The notes under the pieces are model-generated. The model searched no databases and was not told the DNA's origin. It was given only the letters and a program-made list of their open reading frames with translations. From Candidatus Heimdallarchaeum endolithica (GTDB lineage: Archaea; Asgardarchaeota; Heimdallarchaeia; Heimdallarchaeales; Heimdallarchaeaceae): DNA of 64,000 nucleotides. Numbering within the stretch: position 1 is the first letter of the stretch; every line of letters begins with the position of its first letter. Positions 26,771-35,301 of this stretch are shown piece after piece. Position numbers and translations under genes: made by a program. The DNA is taken from contig CP084167.1 in NCBI GenBank assembly GCA_021513715.1, positions 2,009,943 to 2,073,942 of the forward strand, in the 5' to 3' direction.

Positions 26771-28148
26771 GGTAAATACTCTCCCGTAGTACTTGCTCTC
26801 CAAGTTTGTTAATTTGTGCAGGATCTACTAAAATAGGTTTAGTTATACCTTTCAACATTTGATACGTATGACTATAAATTTCCTTTTTTCTCAAAGCTTC
26901 TGTACCCATCAAAAAGTAACTTATGTTCCAATTTCTATTAGGATCTGATTTTAAGTGTTTAAATATTGCATTTAGTTGTAATAAGCATTCTATTGTCTCT
27001 GGACTGGTTTTAGTATCGATTGAATTGAAATAATTCTTTAATGAAGAACTAATTTTGTAATTAAATGGATAAACAGGTATGTTTGGCATACCATCTGTTA
27101 CAATTGTAAGCTGAACATCGATATTTTTATGTTTATACTGTGCTTTAGCATGCTCAATAGCTTTCAAAACACTGCTTACAGTATGTGTCTTTCCTTTTGC
27201 TTTAGCATTCAATAAAAGATCTTCCATTTTTGTATCATCATCTACTACAAATGGGTTTCTAACAATAGGAACTACTGCAAGTTGAAACATATCGTATCTT
27301 TTTCTTTTTCTCCTGTTGGCAGTCTTAAAGTAGTAATATAAACTTAGAGCAGTTAACAGAGCTCCATCTAACCTTGTCATTCCCCCCTCAAACACTTCTT
27401 TTTGCATTGATTGGCTCAAATCCACTAAGAAATATACTAAACTTCTTCTATCCTTTTTCACACGAATAATATCTTCTTGTTTTACGCGCGTTGGAGGAAT
27501 TGATTGGGAACTAAGCACTGCACTTTTATAGGTTTCTCGAAGTCTAATTGTTCCTCTTGGGCGTTTTTGAACTTCATCAATAGGAAGAACATTGATTTGC
27601 TTTAATAGGTAATGCCCAAGGATGTTACCTAAAACATCCATCACTTCTTCTCGTTTTATCCTCTTCTTTCTTCCATATGCATCTGTAATTTCCAAATCAA
27701 CAATATCTTTAAGAGAGTTCAACTTATCTGCAAGAAGATTAAGATCAACTGTTCCCTCATACTTCAGTTCTCGAAGTAAATTCTGGATGTATCGGATAAT
27801 ATCGTCCACTGTTTGAAGTTCATTCTTGTTTACGCGTTCTAGGACATCAGGGAGGACTCTATCTCCAATAAACTGTAATATTTTTAGTTCATTAATTAGT
27901 CTCTCTTCTTCTGCTTCAGTAAGATATGTTGTCATTATTTTTTGGAGTATGTTTTGGATTGCAACAGCGTTTTTTGCACCTAAAGATAGTACAGCTCCTT
28001 CTCTAGAGCTCCTACCTAGGTGAGGATTACGCCAAAGTTTTAATAATTCAGCAGCACCTTCAAAGTCTAATATAAACTCAGCATCGCCGTAATTTTGTAG
28101 GGGGTCTCTAAACTCTGATTCCGTAAGTAAAAAAATTCGATGGGGCAT
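26763..28148 (-). CDS. VWA-domain protein, partner of the MoxR-type ATPase
   Basis: 461 aa. The N-terminal half is helical; the C-terminal half is a von Willebrand factor A domain with an intact metal-ion-dependent adhesion site: D243-x-S245-x-S247 (FLVDLSQSMQ), a threonine near 321 (GKTHTVSSVL) and D352 (TIVTDGMPN). MoxR AAA+ ATPases typically pair with such VWA proteins in chaperone-like complexes that load metals or remodel targets. It lies 25 bp after the ATPase gene and overlaps the next gene by 8 bp. Confidence 0.88.
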   Translation of the reverse strand: MPHRIFLLTESEFRDPLQNYGDAEFILDFEGAAELLKLWRNPHLGRSSREGAVLSLGAKNAVAIQNILQKIMTTYLTEAEEERLINELKILQFIGDRVLPDVLERVNKNELQTVDDIIRYIQNLLRELKYEGTVDLNLLADKLNSLKDIVDLEITDAYGRKKRIKREEVMDVLGNILGHYLLKQINVLPIDEVQKRPRGTIRLRETYKSAVLSSQSIPPTRVKQEDIIRVKKDRRSLVYFLVDLSQSMQKEVFEGGMTRLDGALLTALSLYYYFKTANRRKRKRYDMFQLAVVPIVRNPFVVDDDTKMEDLLLNAKAKGKTHTVSSVLKAIEHAKAQYKHKNIDVQLTIVTDGMPNIPVYPFNYKISSSLKNYFNSIDTKTSPETIECLLQLNAIFKHLKSDPNRNWNISYFLMGTEALRKKEIYSHTYQMLKGITKPILVDPAQINKLGEQVLRESIYHA

Positions 28149-28173
28149 TAGTTTTTGCCACCTTCACCAAATT

Positions 28174-29727
28174 TTAGATATAGTCTACCTTCAATAGAGC
28201 TTCATAACTCGGTTTGAGTTGTTCAACGATTTTAGGTAAAACATCTGATTCATAGTATCGTTCTAGTTTTTCGTAATTGATAATCAATTCTGATAATTCT
28301 TCGTCACTTAATGCCTTCATCTTTGATATATCTTCACTTATATCTTCTGCTTTAACAGCCATTCCTGCGCTTTTAAGGTTGGACCTGAGTTTTATTTTTA
28401 TTTCTTGTAGTGCATCATTTACCATTGCTAAAGGAATATCATAATCGTCTAATACTTTTCTTACATGTTCTATTGTAACAACATTATATTCTTCATCTTG
28501 GAGCTCTCGTTCTCTATTGAGCAACACGCTACCTACAATGTTTGATGTTGTACGTAAATCTATATGTGGATTTCTTTGAGGATCATGAATTTCATCTAAT
28601 CCTGCATAAAAGTCTAATCTTTGAACCCTGCTTTCAGAACGAATTCGTCCTTTTTTAAGAGCTTCTGGTAAAGAGTTGTTTCCAATGAATGCTAGGAAAT
28701 CTATGGCTAATTTACTCACATAATCCTTCGAGCTTTTTTCTCGATCATATAATTGAACAATACTTGGGTTTGCAGTTATTTTTTGTCTAGAGAGCGTAAC
28801 TTGTTCTCTGAACATATCCCGAACAATTTGACTCCTACTTTCCACAGATCTTGCTGGCCAAAGAACTTCTGGAATACGATTGATAATAGGTTGTGATTCT
28901 TCTCCAAATACTGTTAAGGGAGCATTAGAAGTGAATATCATTGCTCCATCAATATAAACAGGTTCACCTTGAAGATTATACTTTATTGAAGTTGTGTCTT
29001 CAAGAAATCCCATCAGTGCTTCAAGCAATGATAGGGGAAGACGCTGAATTTCGTTAACTACAATAAAACCTTTACTAAGCACACCTACTTTATGTGATGT
29101 TGGAGTATAAGTTGTTGAAGTTTCCTTTCCAAACAGTTCTTCTAGATTCTCTACACCAGCTAATAGCATATAGAGGCTTTCAGGGTCTGTTCTTGGGTCA
29201 AGTTGTGCTTTCCGTACAACAGTTTTTTCCACACCGATTTTCAATAATTTTTCTTTGAATTCAGCAGGTTTAATTTTAAGTATACTAGATGTATTATCTA
29301 ATTTTACATCTCCTTTTCCATCACTCAAAGCATTTTCTATTTTAGTTCGACAGAAAGGACAAAGAGATTGTAAGACCCTTATCCCATTAAAAGGATCAAC
29401 TTCAAATTGCTCTACAACATCAATAATGTATCCTGCATCCTCAAGGAAAGGACAGGAATCAATATGATACTTATGATCATTAATTTCTCGAACAATGTGA
29501 TCTAGGAGAATACGACTGAATAGCGTTTTAGCTTCTCCTGTAGGACCTGTAATAAGCACTTTTCCTCCGACAGCAAGCTTATCCATGACTAAATTCTTTG
29601 CGTCTTCATTTCCTCTAACACTTGGATCATTGATTACACGTTTTCTAAATTCGTTATTCATTAATATATGCCTAACTGAATACCCTTTATAGCCAGTTTT
29701 TATTAATTCCTCAACTGTATTGACCAT
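28174..29727 (-). CDS. MoxR-type AAA+ ATPase
   Basis: 517 aa. Walker A is GPTGEAKT (61-68); the Walker B segment is FIVVNEI (221-227), with the usual aspartate replaced by asparagine before the catalytic glutamate, as in several MoxR/Mg-chelatase-like ATPases. An insert between them holds cysteines (H88, C92, then CPFC at 123-126) that could bind zinc. Sensor-1 (FTSNAP) and an arginine-finger region (NRIPEVLWPARS) follow, then a helical lid. It drives the VWA partner by ATP hydrolysis if active. 36 bp after the Arf-like gene. Confidence 0.88.
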   Translation of the reverse strand: MVNTVEELIKTGYKGYSVRHILMNNEFRKRVINDPSVRGNEDAKNLVMDKLAVGGKVLITGPTGEAKTLFSRILLDHIVREINDHKYHIDSCPFLEDAGYIIDVVEQFEVDPFNGIRVLQSLCPFCRTKIENALSDGKGDVKLDNTSSILKIKPAEFKEKLLKIGVEKTVVRKAQLDPRTDPESLYMLLAGVENLEELFGKETSTTYTPTSHKVGVLSKGFIVVNEIQRLPLSLLEALMGFLEDTTSIKYNLQGEPVYIDGAMIFTSNAPLTVFGEESQPIINRIPEVLWPARSVESRSQIVRDMFREQVTLSRQKITANPSIVQLYDREKSSKDYVSKLAIDFLAFIGNNSLPEALKKGRIRSESRVQRLDFYAGLDEIHDPQRNPHIDLRTTSNIVGSVLLNRERELQDEEYNVVTIEHVRKVLDDYDIPLAMVNDALQEIKIKLRSNLKSAGMAVKAEDISEDISKMKALSDEELSELIINYEKLERYYESDVLPKIVEQLKPSYEALLKVDYI

Positions 29728-29763
29728 TTAAATGCACCATTTATCATTCTTTCAAGTAAAGAT

Positions 29764-30363
29764 TTAAGATTCATTATCATTTTTCTTATCTACAATAACA
29801 ATCTTTTTTTGAGAAAGTTTAGTTTTAAGACTTTCTTTTCTTTCCCAATCTAATGTCCAACCCATCCATATCGCTTCCTTAAGCCAGTTTAATGCGCTTA
29901 ATAAGTCGTTAACGTCTCCAACCTCAAATAGCTTCCAAACCCTATCTGTTAATCTAACAAGCGACAGATTCTCTATCAGTTCTCCACTTGTTAAAGAGCC
30001 TTGTAAATTACTATTATAAGCACAAATTGCTATTGGTTTTTCTCTTAGATCCTCGTTCCAAATGATTCTTTCCCAAAAGAAAGCTCGCTCATGCTTAATC
30101 ATATCTTCTTTTGTAGCATCGATAAGATATAAAATCCCCTCAAATGTTTCGAAAAGTTTAGGCTTAAACTTAAACTTGTCTTCAACTGGAAGCTTAGAAA
30201 GATAGTCATCTAAAAGAAAATCATCAATTGAGATTTCTGCATTTAACAGTTTTACTCTATTTCTAGCTGCTGGAGTATCATTTCCCATAATCAATATTGA
30301 AACTTCTGGCTTTCCCAATCGTCTTCGAATTGAGAGCAATAGTTGATTTATTTTGTTGGACAT
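29764..30363 (-). CDS. Degenerate Arf-like GTPase-fold protein (pseudo-GTPase)
   Basis: 199 aa that follow the Arf/Sar pattern from end to end: strand SILIMGNDTPAARNRV (P-loop position), GILYLIDATKED, then the EDLREKPIAICAYNSNLQG block (Arf: eeLr-p-lifaNKqDl), the SGELIENLSLVRLTDRVWKL helix and LSALNWLKEAI. The nucleotide-binding motifs are lost: the P-loop GK is replaced by small residues (31-PAAR-34), the DxGGQ switch motif is missing and NKxD reads as YNSN. It should not bind GTP normally. First gene of the operon, 36 bp before the AAA+ ATPase gene. The relationship is my pattern match, not a search result. Confidence 0.65.
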   Translation of the reverse strand: MSNKINQLLLSIRRRLGKPEVSILIMGNDTPAARNRVKLLNAEISIDDFLLDDYLSKLPVEDKFKFKPKLFETFEGILYLIDATKEDMIKHERAFFWERIIWNEDLREKPIAICAYNSNLQGSLTSGELIENLSLVRLTDRVWKLFEVGDVNDLLSALNWLKEAIWMGWTLDWERKESLKTKLSQKKIVIVDKKNDNES

Positions 30364-30451
30364 TGTCTCTTGATTTCGAGAAATAATAAATGTTTATAAG
30401 GATTTCATTTCGAAGGAAAAATAATTAATGATATAAACATACTAGAAAAAT

Positions 30452-30973
30452 ATGAACGAAACTAAACGTAGAATTTTAAACGTTGTAGTAGCAGGAATAC
30501 GTGACACAGCAGAAAATAAATGGTTATTAATTCGTCGAGAGAGAGGAGATTATATTGGAAAATGGGCCTTGGTAGGAGGAAAGTTAGAATTTGGAGAAAC
30601 AATTAAAGAAGCATGTTTAAGGGAAGTTTTAGAAGAGACTAATCTAAAAGTAAAATGGAAAAAACAGACAGCTGTAATAAACGAACGTTTAATTGAACAT
30701 AACACAAAAAAACAACTAAAACAATTTCTTATTTTCTTGGCTGAGACAACAGTAAAATCTGGAAATGTAAAAGAAACAGACGAGGGGACTCTTTCATGGT
30801 TTTCAGAAGAAGAAATTAGAAATATGAAAAGAGATATCATACCAAGTGACTTTTTTATGTTAACAAATATTTTGATTCCTAACAATCAGTTTCCCGAAAC
30901 AATAGAGATTGATATGATACAAAATGGCAATGAGTTATATATCGCTAAAATAGTAAATCAAAATGAGACTTAA
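30452..30973 (+). CDS. Nudix hydrolase
   Basis: 173-aa Nudix hydrolase that would cleave a nucleoside diphosphate linked to another moiety. The Nudix box is present: G43-x5-E49-x7-R57-E58-x2-E61-E62 (KLEFGETIKEACLREVLEET), with N in place of the last glycine. Substrate unknown. It diverges from the five-gene operon over about 90 bp and is immediately followed by the threonine dehydratase gene, so the two are likely co-transcribed. Confidence 0.88.
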   Translation: MNETKRRILNVVVAGIRDTAENKWLLIRRERGDYIGKWALVGGKLEFGETIKEACLREVLEETNLKVKWKKQTAVINERLIEHNTKKQLKQFLIFLAETTVKSGNVKETDEGTLSWFSEEEIRNMKRDIIPSDFFMLTNILIPNNQFPETIEIDMIQNGNELYIAKIVNQNET

Positions 30974-30982
30974 GTGAAAAAA

Positions 30983-31996
30983 ATGGATGTATTAAAAGAA
31001 GTTATTAAAGCAGAATGGAGAATTAAACAACATATAAGAAAAACACCCCTTGAATTTTCTCCTTATCTTAGCAGAATAACTGATTCAAGGGTTTTCTTAA
31101 AATTAGAAAATATTCAAGTTACAAACTCATTCAAAGTAAGGGGAGCTTTTAACAAACTAATTTACTTAAAAAATCAAGGTATTCATTCTAACATTATTAC
31201 TGCGTCCACGGGAAATCATGGTCTTGCTGTAGCTTACGCACTAGATAAACTTGGTTTAGGTGGTACAATTTATCTTCCATTAACTGTAAAAACAAACAAA
31301 GTAGAATCTCTTAAAGAATATAATGTAAATATAGAATTTTATGGACATGATTGTCTTCAAACAGAACTTTATGCCAAAAAAAAAGCAAAAGAAAAAAAGG
31401 CACATTATGTTAGTCCATACAACGATATTCATATTATTGCTGGTCAAGGAACTATTGCCCGTGAAATTGAAACACAAGAAACTAATATAGATTGTGTTTT
31501 TGTTCCTGTAGGAGGTGGGGGGTTAATTTCAGGTATTGCAGGATATTTAAAAGAAAATAAAAAAACAAAGAATACATCTATCTTCGGTTGTCAACCTAAA
31601 AATTCTCCTGTGATGAGCAAGTCAGTTGAAGCTGGTAAGATAATAGATTATGATGTCAGCCCCACCATCTCTGATGCGAGTGCCGGGGGAATAGAAAAAG
31701 GATCAATCACTTTCGATTTTTGTTCCAAGTACGTCGACGATTTTATTATAGTATCAGAAGAAGAGATAAAAGAAGCAATAGAAATAATATATAATAAACA
31801 TTTCATGATAGCAGAAGGAGCAGGGGTCTTATCACTTGCGTCTTTTTTGAAAGAACAAGAAAAATTTGCCAATAAAACAGTGGTTTTGGTTATTTCTGGA
31901 GGAAAGTTACCAAAAGAGGTACTAGCAGAAATTATCTGTAAAAAAGAAAAAGAAAAAATATTCGTTAACCCATTAGATTCTTTAAGACAGCCATAG
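30983..31996 (+). CDS. Threonine/serine dehydratase (PLP fold type II)
   Basis: PLP enzyme deaminating threonine (or serine) to a 2-oxoacid. Schiff-base lysine lies in NSFKVRGAFNKL (K51 from the ATG). Phosphate-binding loop PVGGGGLISG and STGNHGLAVA are intact. 337 aa, so the catalytic domain is complete but no ACT regulatory domain follows: a catabolic or non-feedback-regulated form. I start at the ATG at 30983 because GTGA lies five bases before it; the frame opens at a GTG at 30974. Its last 32 bp overlap the end of the convergent argF gene. Confidence 0.88.
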   Translation: MDVLKEVIKAEWRIKQHIRKTPLEFSPYLSRITDSRVFLKLENIQVTNSFKVRGAFNKLIYLKNQGIHSNIITASTGNHGLAVAYALDKLGLGGTIYLPLTVKTNKVESLKEYNVNIEFYGHDCLQTELYAKKKAKEKKAHYVSPYNDIHIIAGQGTIAREIETQETNIDCVFVPVGGGGLISGIAGYLKENKKTKNTSIFGCQPKNSPVMSKSVEAGKIIDYDVSPTISDASAGGIEKGSITFDFCSKYVDDFIIVSEEEIKEAIEIIYNKHFMIAEGAGVLSLASFLKEQEKFANKTVVLVISGGKLPKEVLAEIICKKEKEKIFVNPLDSLRQP

Positions 31997-32918
31997 TTGT
32001 GTGTAGCCTATTTTCTGCTTCATCAAAAACTACAGAATTTTCTGACTCGAATACACTTTCTTCTGCTTCTTTGTGTTTATATGGAAGGCAGTGCATAAAT
32101 ATGTAATCAGGCTTTGCATTTGCGACTAATTCTTCTGTAACAACGTAATGCTTGAATGCTTCGAGTTTTTTCTTAGCTTCAGCTTCTTCACCCATAGAAA
32201 CAAAAGTATCTGTTACTACAACATCGGCATCCTTTACAGCTTCAACAGGGTCATGTGTCATAACTAATTTTGCGCCACTTTCTTCTGCAAATTCCTCGCA
32301 CATTTGAACTACATCCTCAGGGATTTCATAACCTTTTGGAGTAGCAACATACATATCGATACCCATTTTAGAACAACCAATTAGTAAAGAGTTAGCAACA
32401 TTATTACCATCTCCAACCCAGGCTAATTTTAATCCTTTTAGCTTTCCTTTGTGTTCTTCAATAGTTAATAGGTCAGCTAATATCTGTAAAGGATGGAATT
32501 TATCTGAGAGAGCATTTATCACTGGAATACTTGCATATTCTGCTAGTTTTTCTACATCAGAATGAGCATACACGCGAGCTAAAATACCATCATTAAAACG
32601 GGATAAAACACGAGCAGTATCTTGTATGGTTTCACCAGCTCCTAACTGAATATCATCAGCACTTAGGAATATGGCATGACCACCTAAAAAGTACATAGCT
32701 GTTTCTGTTGAAACACGAGTACGAGTGGAACGTTTCTGGAAAATCATTGCAAGTGTTAAACCTTTCAAAGGTTTAGTTCGCTCATAAGCCTTAAATTGCT
32801 TTTTCAATTTCTTTGATTCATCTAAAAGAAATCGGATCTCTTCAGGAGTGAAATCAGCTAAAGTTAACAAATTACGTTCTTTGAGGTCCATAAGACTCAC
32901 CAATTCTCTTGAAATCAT
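31965..32918 (-). CDS. argF: Ornithine carbamoyltransferase
   Basis: Cytosolic enzyme of arginine and ornithine metabolism, making citrulline from carbamoyl phosphate and ornithine. The carbamoyl-phosphate loop is S64-T-R-T-R68 (QKRSTRTRVS), with the HPLQ (DKFHPLQILAD), AWVGDGNNVANS and MHCLP (FMHCLPYKH) motifs of the ornithine branch. Length 317 aa is normal. Whether it runs in the synthetic or degradative direction cannot be told from the sequence. It shares 32 bp at its 3' end with the convergent dehydratase gene. Confidence 0.92.
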   Translation of the reverse strand: MISRELVSLMDLKERNLLTLADFTPEEIRFLLDESKKLKKQFKAYERTKPLKGLTLAMIFQKRSTRTRVSTETAMYFLGGHAIFLSADDIQLGAGETIQDTARVLSRFNDGILARVYAHSDVEKLAEYASIPVINALSDKFHPLQILADLLTIEEHKGKLKGLKLAWVGDGNNVANSLLIGCSKMGIDMYVATPKGYEIPEDVVQMCEEFAEESGAKLVMTHDPVEAVKDADVVVTDTFVSMGEEAEAKKKLEAFKHYVVTEELVANAKPDYIFMHCLPYKHKEAEESVFESENSVVFDEAENRLHTTMAVLKNLMG

Positions 32919-33005
32919 ATAACCTTAAAAAATGTTCGATTTCACTGTTTGAATACTATAGCTAATAAAAAATTTAAGAAAAAAAGAGAAAACAAGTTTA
33001 ACCAT

Positions 33006-34217
33006 TTAGATGACTTTAATCTTTTTCCCGACTTTAGTTATAATCTCTAAAGCTTCATCTATAAGATCAGCGTTCATTGAAGCCATATAAGAAGTACGTA
33101 ACAATTCACGACCTTTAGGGGTAGCTGGAAAACGCACAGGATTAGTGAAAACACCCTTAGGTTCATGTTTATAAAGTTCATGAAAGAACTTTAACATCTT
33201 TTTCTCTGATCCTATAATTAGAGGAATAATTGCTGTATGGCTATCTGTTACCTCAAAACCAGCATCACTTAAACCAGTCTTCATTTTTAGAGCCATATCC
33301 AAGAGGTTTCTCTGATAGGAATCATCTTTTTCAATAATGTCAAGAATAGCAAGAACAGTTGCACAAGTAGAAGGTGGAGGGCTCGCGGTGAAAATAAATG
33401 GACGAGACTTATGACGAATCCAGTTACAGACCTCCTTACTGGCTGCGATATATCCTCCAACAGAAGCAAAACTCTTAGAAAATGTTCCCATAATTAAATC
33501 AATCTTATCTGTGACACCGAAATAGTCTGATGTTCCTCTACCATGAGAACCTAAAACACCAACTCCATGAGCATCATCGATATAGACAAAAGCATCATAG
33601 TCTTCAGCTAAATCCACGAGATGACCTAAAGGAGCAATATCTCCCTCCATTGAAAAAACACCATCGGTAATAATCATACCTTTACCTTTAGGTACGGAAC
33701 GTAAACCTTTTTCCAAATCATCCATATCATTATGTTTGAAAATATACTTGTTTTCTTGATTAAAACGCCCCAACCTAATACCATCAATTATTGAAGCATG
33801 ATTATATTGATCTGATATAACCCATTCATCCTCCTCTGACAATAAAGCAGAAATAGAGCCAAAGTTTGCAAGTAAGCCAGTTGAGAAAACAACACAATCT
33901 TCCATACCCAGAAAATTAGCTAAACGTTGCTCTAACTCCACATGAAGTTCCATTGTCCCATTTAGCAGTCGAGAACCAGTAGTACCCACACCAAATTCGT
34001 TAATTGTTTCAATAGCTTTTTCCTTTACTCTTGGGTGACTAGTCATTCCGAGGTAGTTATTACTACCTAGCATAATAGTAGGTTTTCCATCCATTTCAAC
34101 AACAGGATTTTGTTCAGAATTAATATGCATAAAATAAGGATAAACACCAACTTTCTTAGCCATAGTAGGAGCGCCAAATTTATAATAGCGATTACATTTT
34201 TTCCTGAATTTAGACAT
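33006..34217 (-). CDS. Alpha-oxoamine synthase (PLP), possibly serine-palmitoyltransferase-like
   Basis: 403 aa from the ATG at 34215-34217, which has GTGAT seven bases upstream; the GTG at 34229 that opens the frame seems part of that signal. PLP lysine lies in MGTFSKSFASVGGYIA. The family condenses an amino acid with an acyl-CoA: BioF (KAPA), KBL (glycine and acetyl-CoA) or serine palmitoyltransferase. The N-terminal GVYPYFMHINSEQNPV and GSRLLNGTMELHVELE resemble bacteroidal SPT-like sequences. No biotin or threonine dehydrogenase gene is adjacent, so the acyl donor is unknown. Confidence 0.85.
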   Translation of the reverse strand: MSKFRKKCNRYYKFGAPTMAKKVGVYPYFMHINSEQNPVVEMDGKPTIMLGSNNYLGMTSHPRVKEKAIETINEFGVGTTGSRLLNGTMELHVELEQRLANFLGMEDCVVFSTGLLANFGSISALLSEEDEWVISDQYNHASIIDGIRLGRFNQENKYIFKHNDMDDLEKGLRSVPKGKGMIITDGVFSMEGDIAPLGHLVDLAEDYDAFVYIDDAHGVGVLGSHGRGTSDYFGVTDKIDLIMGTFSKSFASVGGYIAASKEVCNWIRHKSRPFIFTASPPPSTCATVLAILDIIEKDDSYQRNLLDMALKMKTGLSDAGFEVTDSHTAIIPLIIGSEKKMLKFFHELYKHEPKGVFTNPVRFPATPKGRELLRTSYMASMNADLIDEALEIITKVGKKIKVI

Positions 34218-34408
34218 CGAATAAATCACTCTTAGATACGCTAGTCTTAATCTTTTTAGGTTGTTTATATTTTTAATTATTAATTGCTACAAGCAAAGTA
34301 AGTAAAAAAACCTATATTAAAAAAAATTAACAGTTCAAGACAAAAAATAAAGTTTGATGTTTATAAAAATTACAAAAAAAACGAGGAATAAGAAAAATGG
34401 ATAATATT

Positions 34409-34720
34409 CTAGGAACTATCTGCTGTTACAATTTCCATTAAAGAAAGAATTTCCTCCAATTTAGATTCTAAATCAATTCCAACAAGCCCAGCTAAAGCTA
34501 AAGTGCTTAATAAACTCTCAACTAATTCATCCTCAATATACGGATCAGATTCTAATCCCTCAATGTCACTCTGAATTTGATTTGCAAAAGCATCAAGCAT
34601 CCTCTCCCCTATTATCCTACTAGGAAGTTTGGGAATACGAACTGTGTCTGTTTGCTTTATACTATTTCTACTATGAATAAGTTCAAGTAATTTCTCTTGG
34701 GCTTGTGCTATTGTTGTCAT
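34409..34720 (-). CDS. Small helical protein of unknown function
   Basis: About 103 aa from the ATG at 34718-34720 (alternative ATG one codon earlier); GGTGG lies a few bases upstream. The longer frame back to 34804 looks less likely. The sequence is helical and acidic, with ANQIQSDIEGLESDP and repeated ELVESLLSTLALAGLV-like helices, and no recognised motif. Monocistronic. It could be a real small protein, but there is no independent support. Confidence 0.45.
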   Translation of the reverse strand: MTTIAQAQEKLLELIHSRNSIKQTDTVRIPKLPSRIIGERMLDAFANQIQSDIEGLESDPYIEDELVESLLSTLALAGLVGIDLESKLEEILSLMEIVTADSS

Positions 34721-35138
34721 CATACCACCAGTTTTTGCTTTCACTATATTAACTGAGATGTTATTATTTAAAAAGTAACCTAATATAATATTAAACTTTC
34801 TCATTGTTTCAGTGGAAATCTATAACAAAAGGTTCTTTCTTTAGTGTTTATTAGAAAGAGACATTAGAGGCGCCAAAAATGATAAAAATGGAATACTCCA
34901 TTGGAAATGAAGGGGAGGGGGCTTTAACATGAGACCAAGTATAAAAAAACGAACAAGAAGTTTTATGTCGGAAAGTCTAAAAAGCTGAATTAAAAAGAAA
35001 ATGTAATACCCGGATAATTATTAGAAAAATATAGGTGAAAAAGGAAGAAAAGAGAAAAGAAAATTTGTAACTAATAAAAAAATTTTTTAGCACAAAGAAA
35101 AAGAAAAACAAAAAAACAAAACATGCAGAAAAAAGGAT
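34721..35138. other. Gene-poor stretch before tRNA-Thr
   Basis: About 418 bp of AT-rich DNA (the start of the preceding small ORF is uncertain). The last part should carry the tRNA-Thr promoter. I see no clear repeat or hairpin. Confidence 0.4.
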
Positions 35139-35215
35139 GCCTCGGTGGCTTAGCTCGGTAGAGCGTTTGACTTGTAATCAAATGGTCGGGGGTTCAAGTC
35201 CCCCTCGAGGCTCCA
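35139..35215 (+). tRNA. tRNA-Thr (UGU), intronless, CCA encoded
   Basis: Acceptor GCCTCGG (35139-35145) pairs with TCGAGGC (to 35211), with one G-U. D arm GGCTTAGCTCGGTAGAGC, anticodon stem TTTGA/TCAAA with loop CTTGTAA, so the anticodon is TGT. T arm GGGGG-TTCAAGT-CCCCC. Discriminator T35212 and encoded CCA 35213-35215. Confidence 0.95.
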
Positions 35216-35301
35216 ATTAAGTTTTTATACTTTTAAATAAACAAAAACAAATTACAAATATAATTAAAAAAAGAAAATAAATCAAAAATAGAAAAAGTAT
35301 T

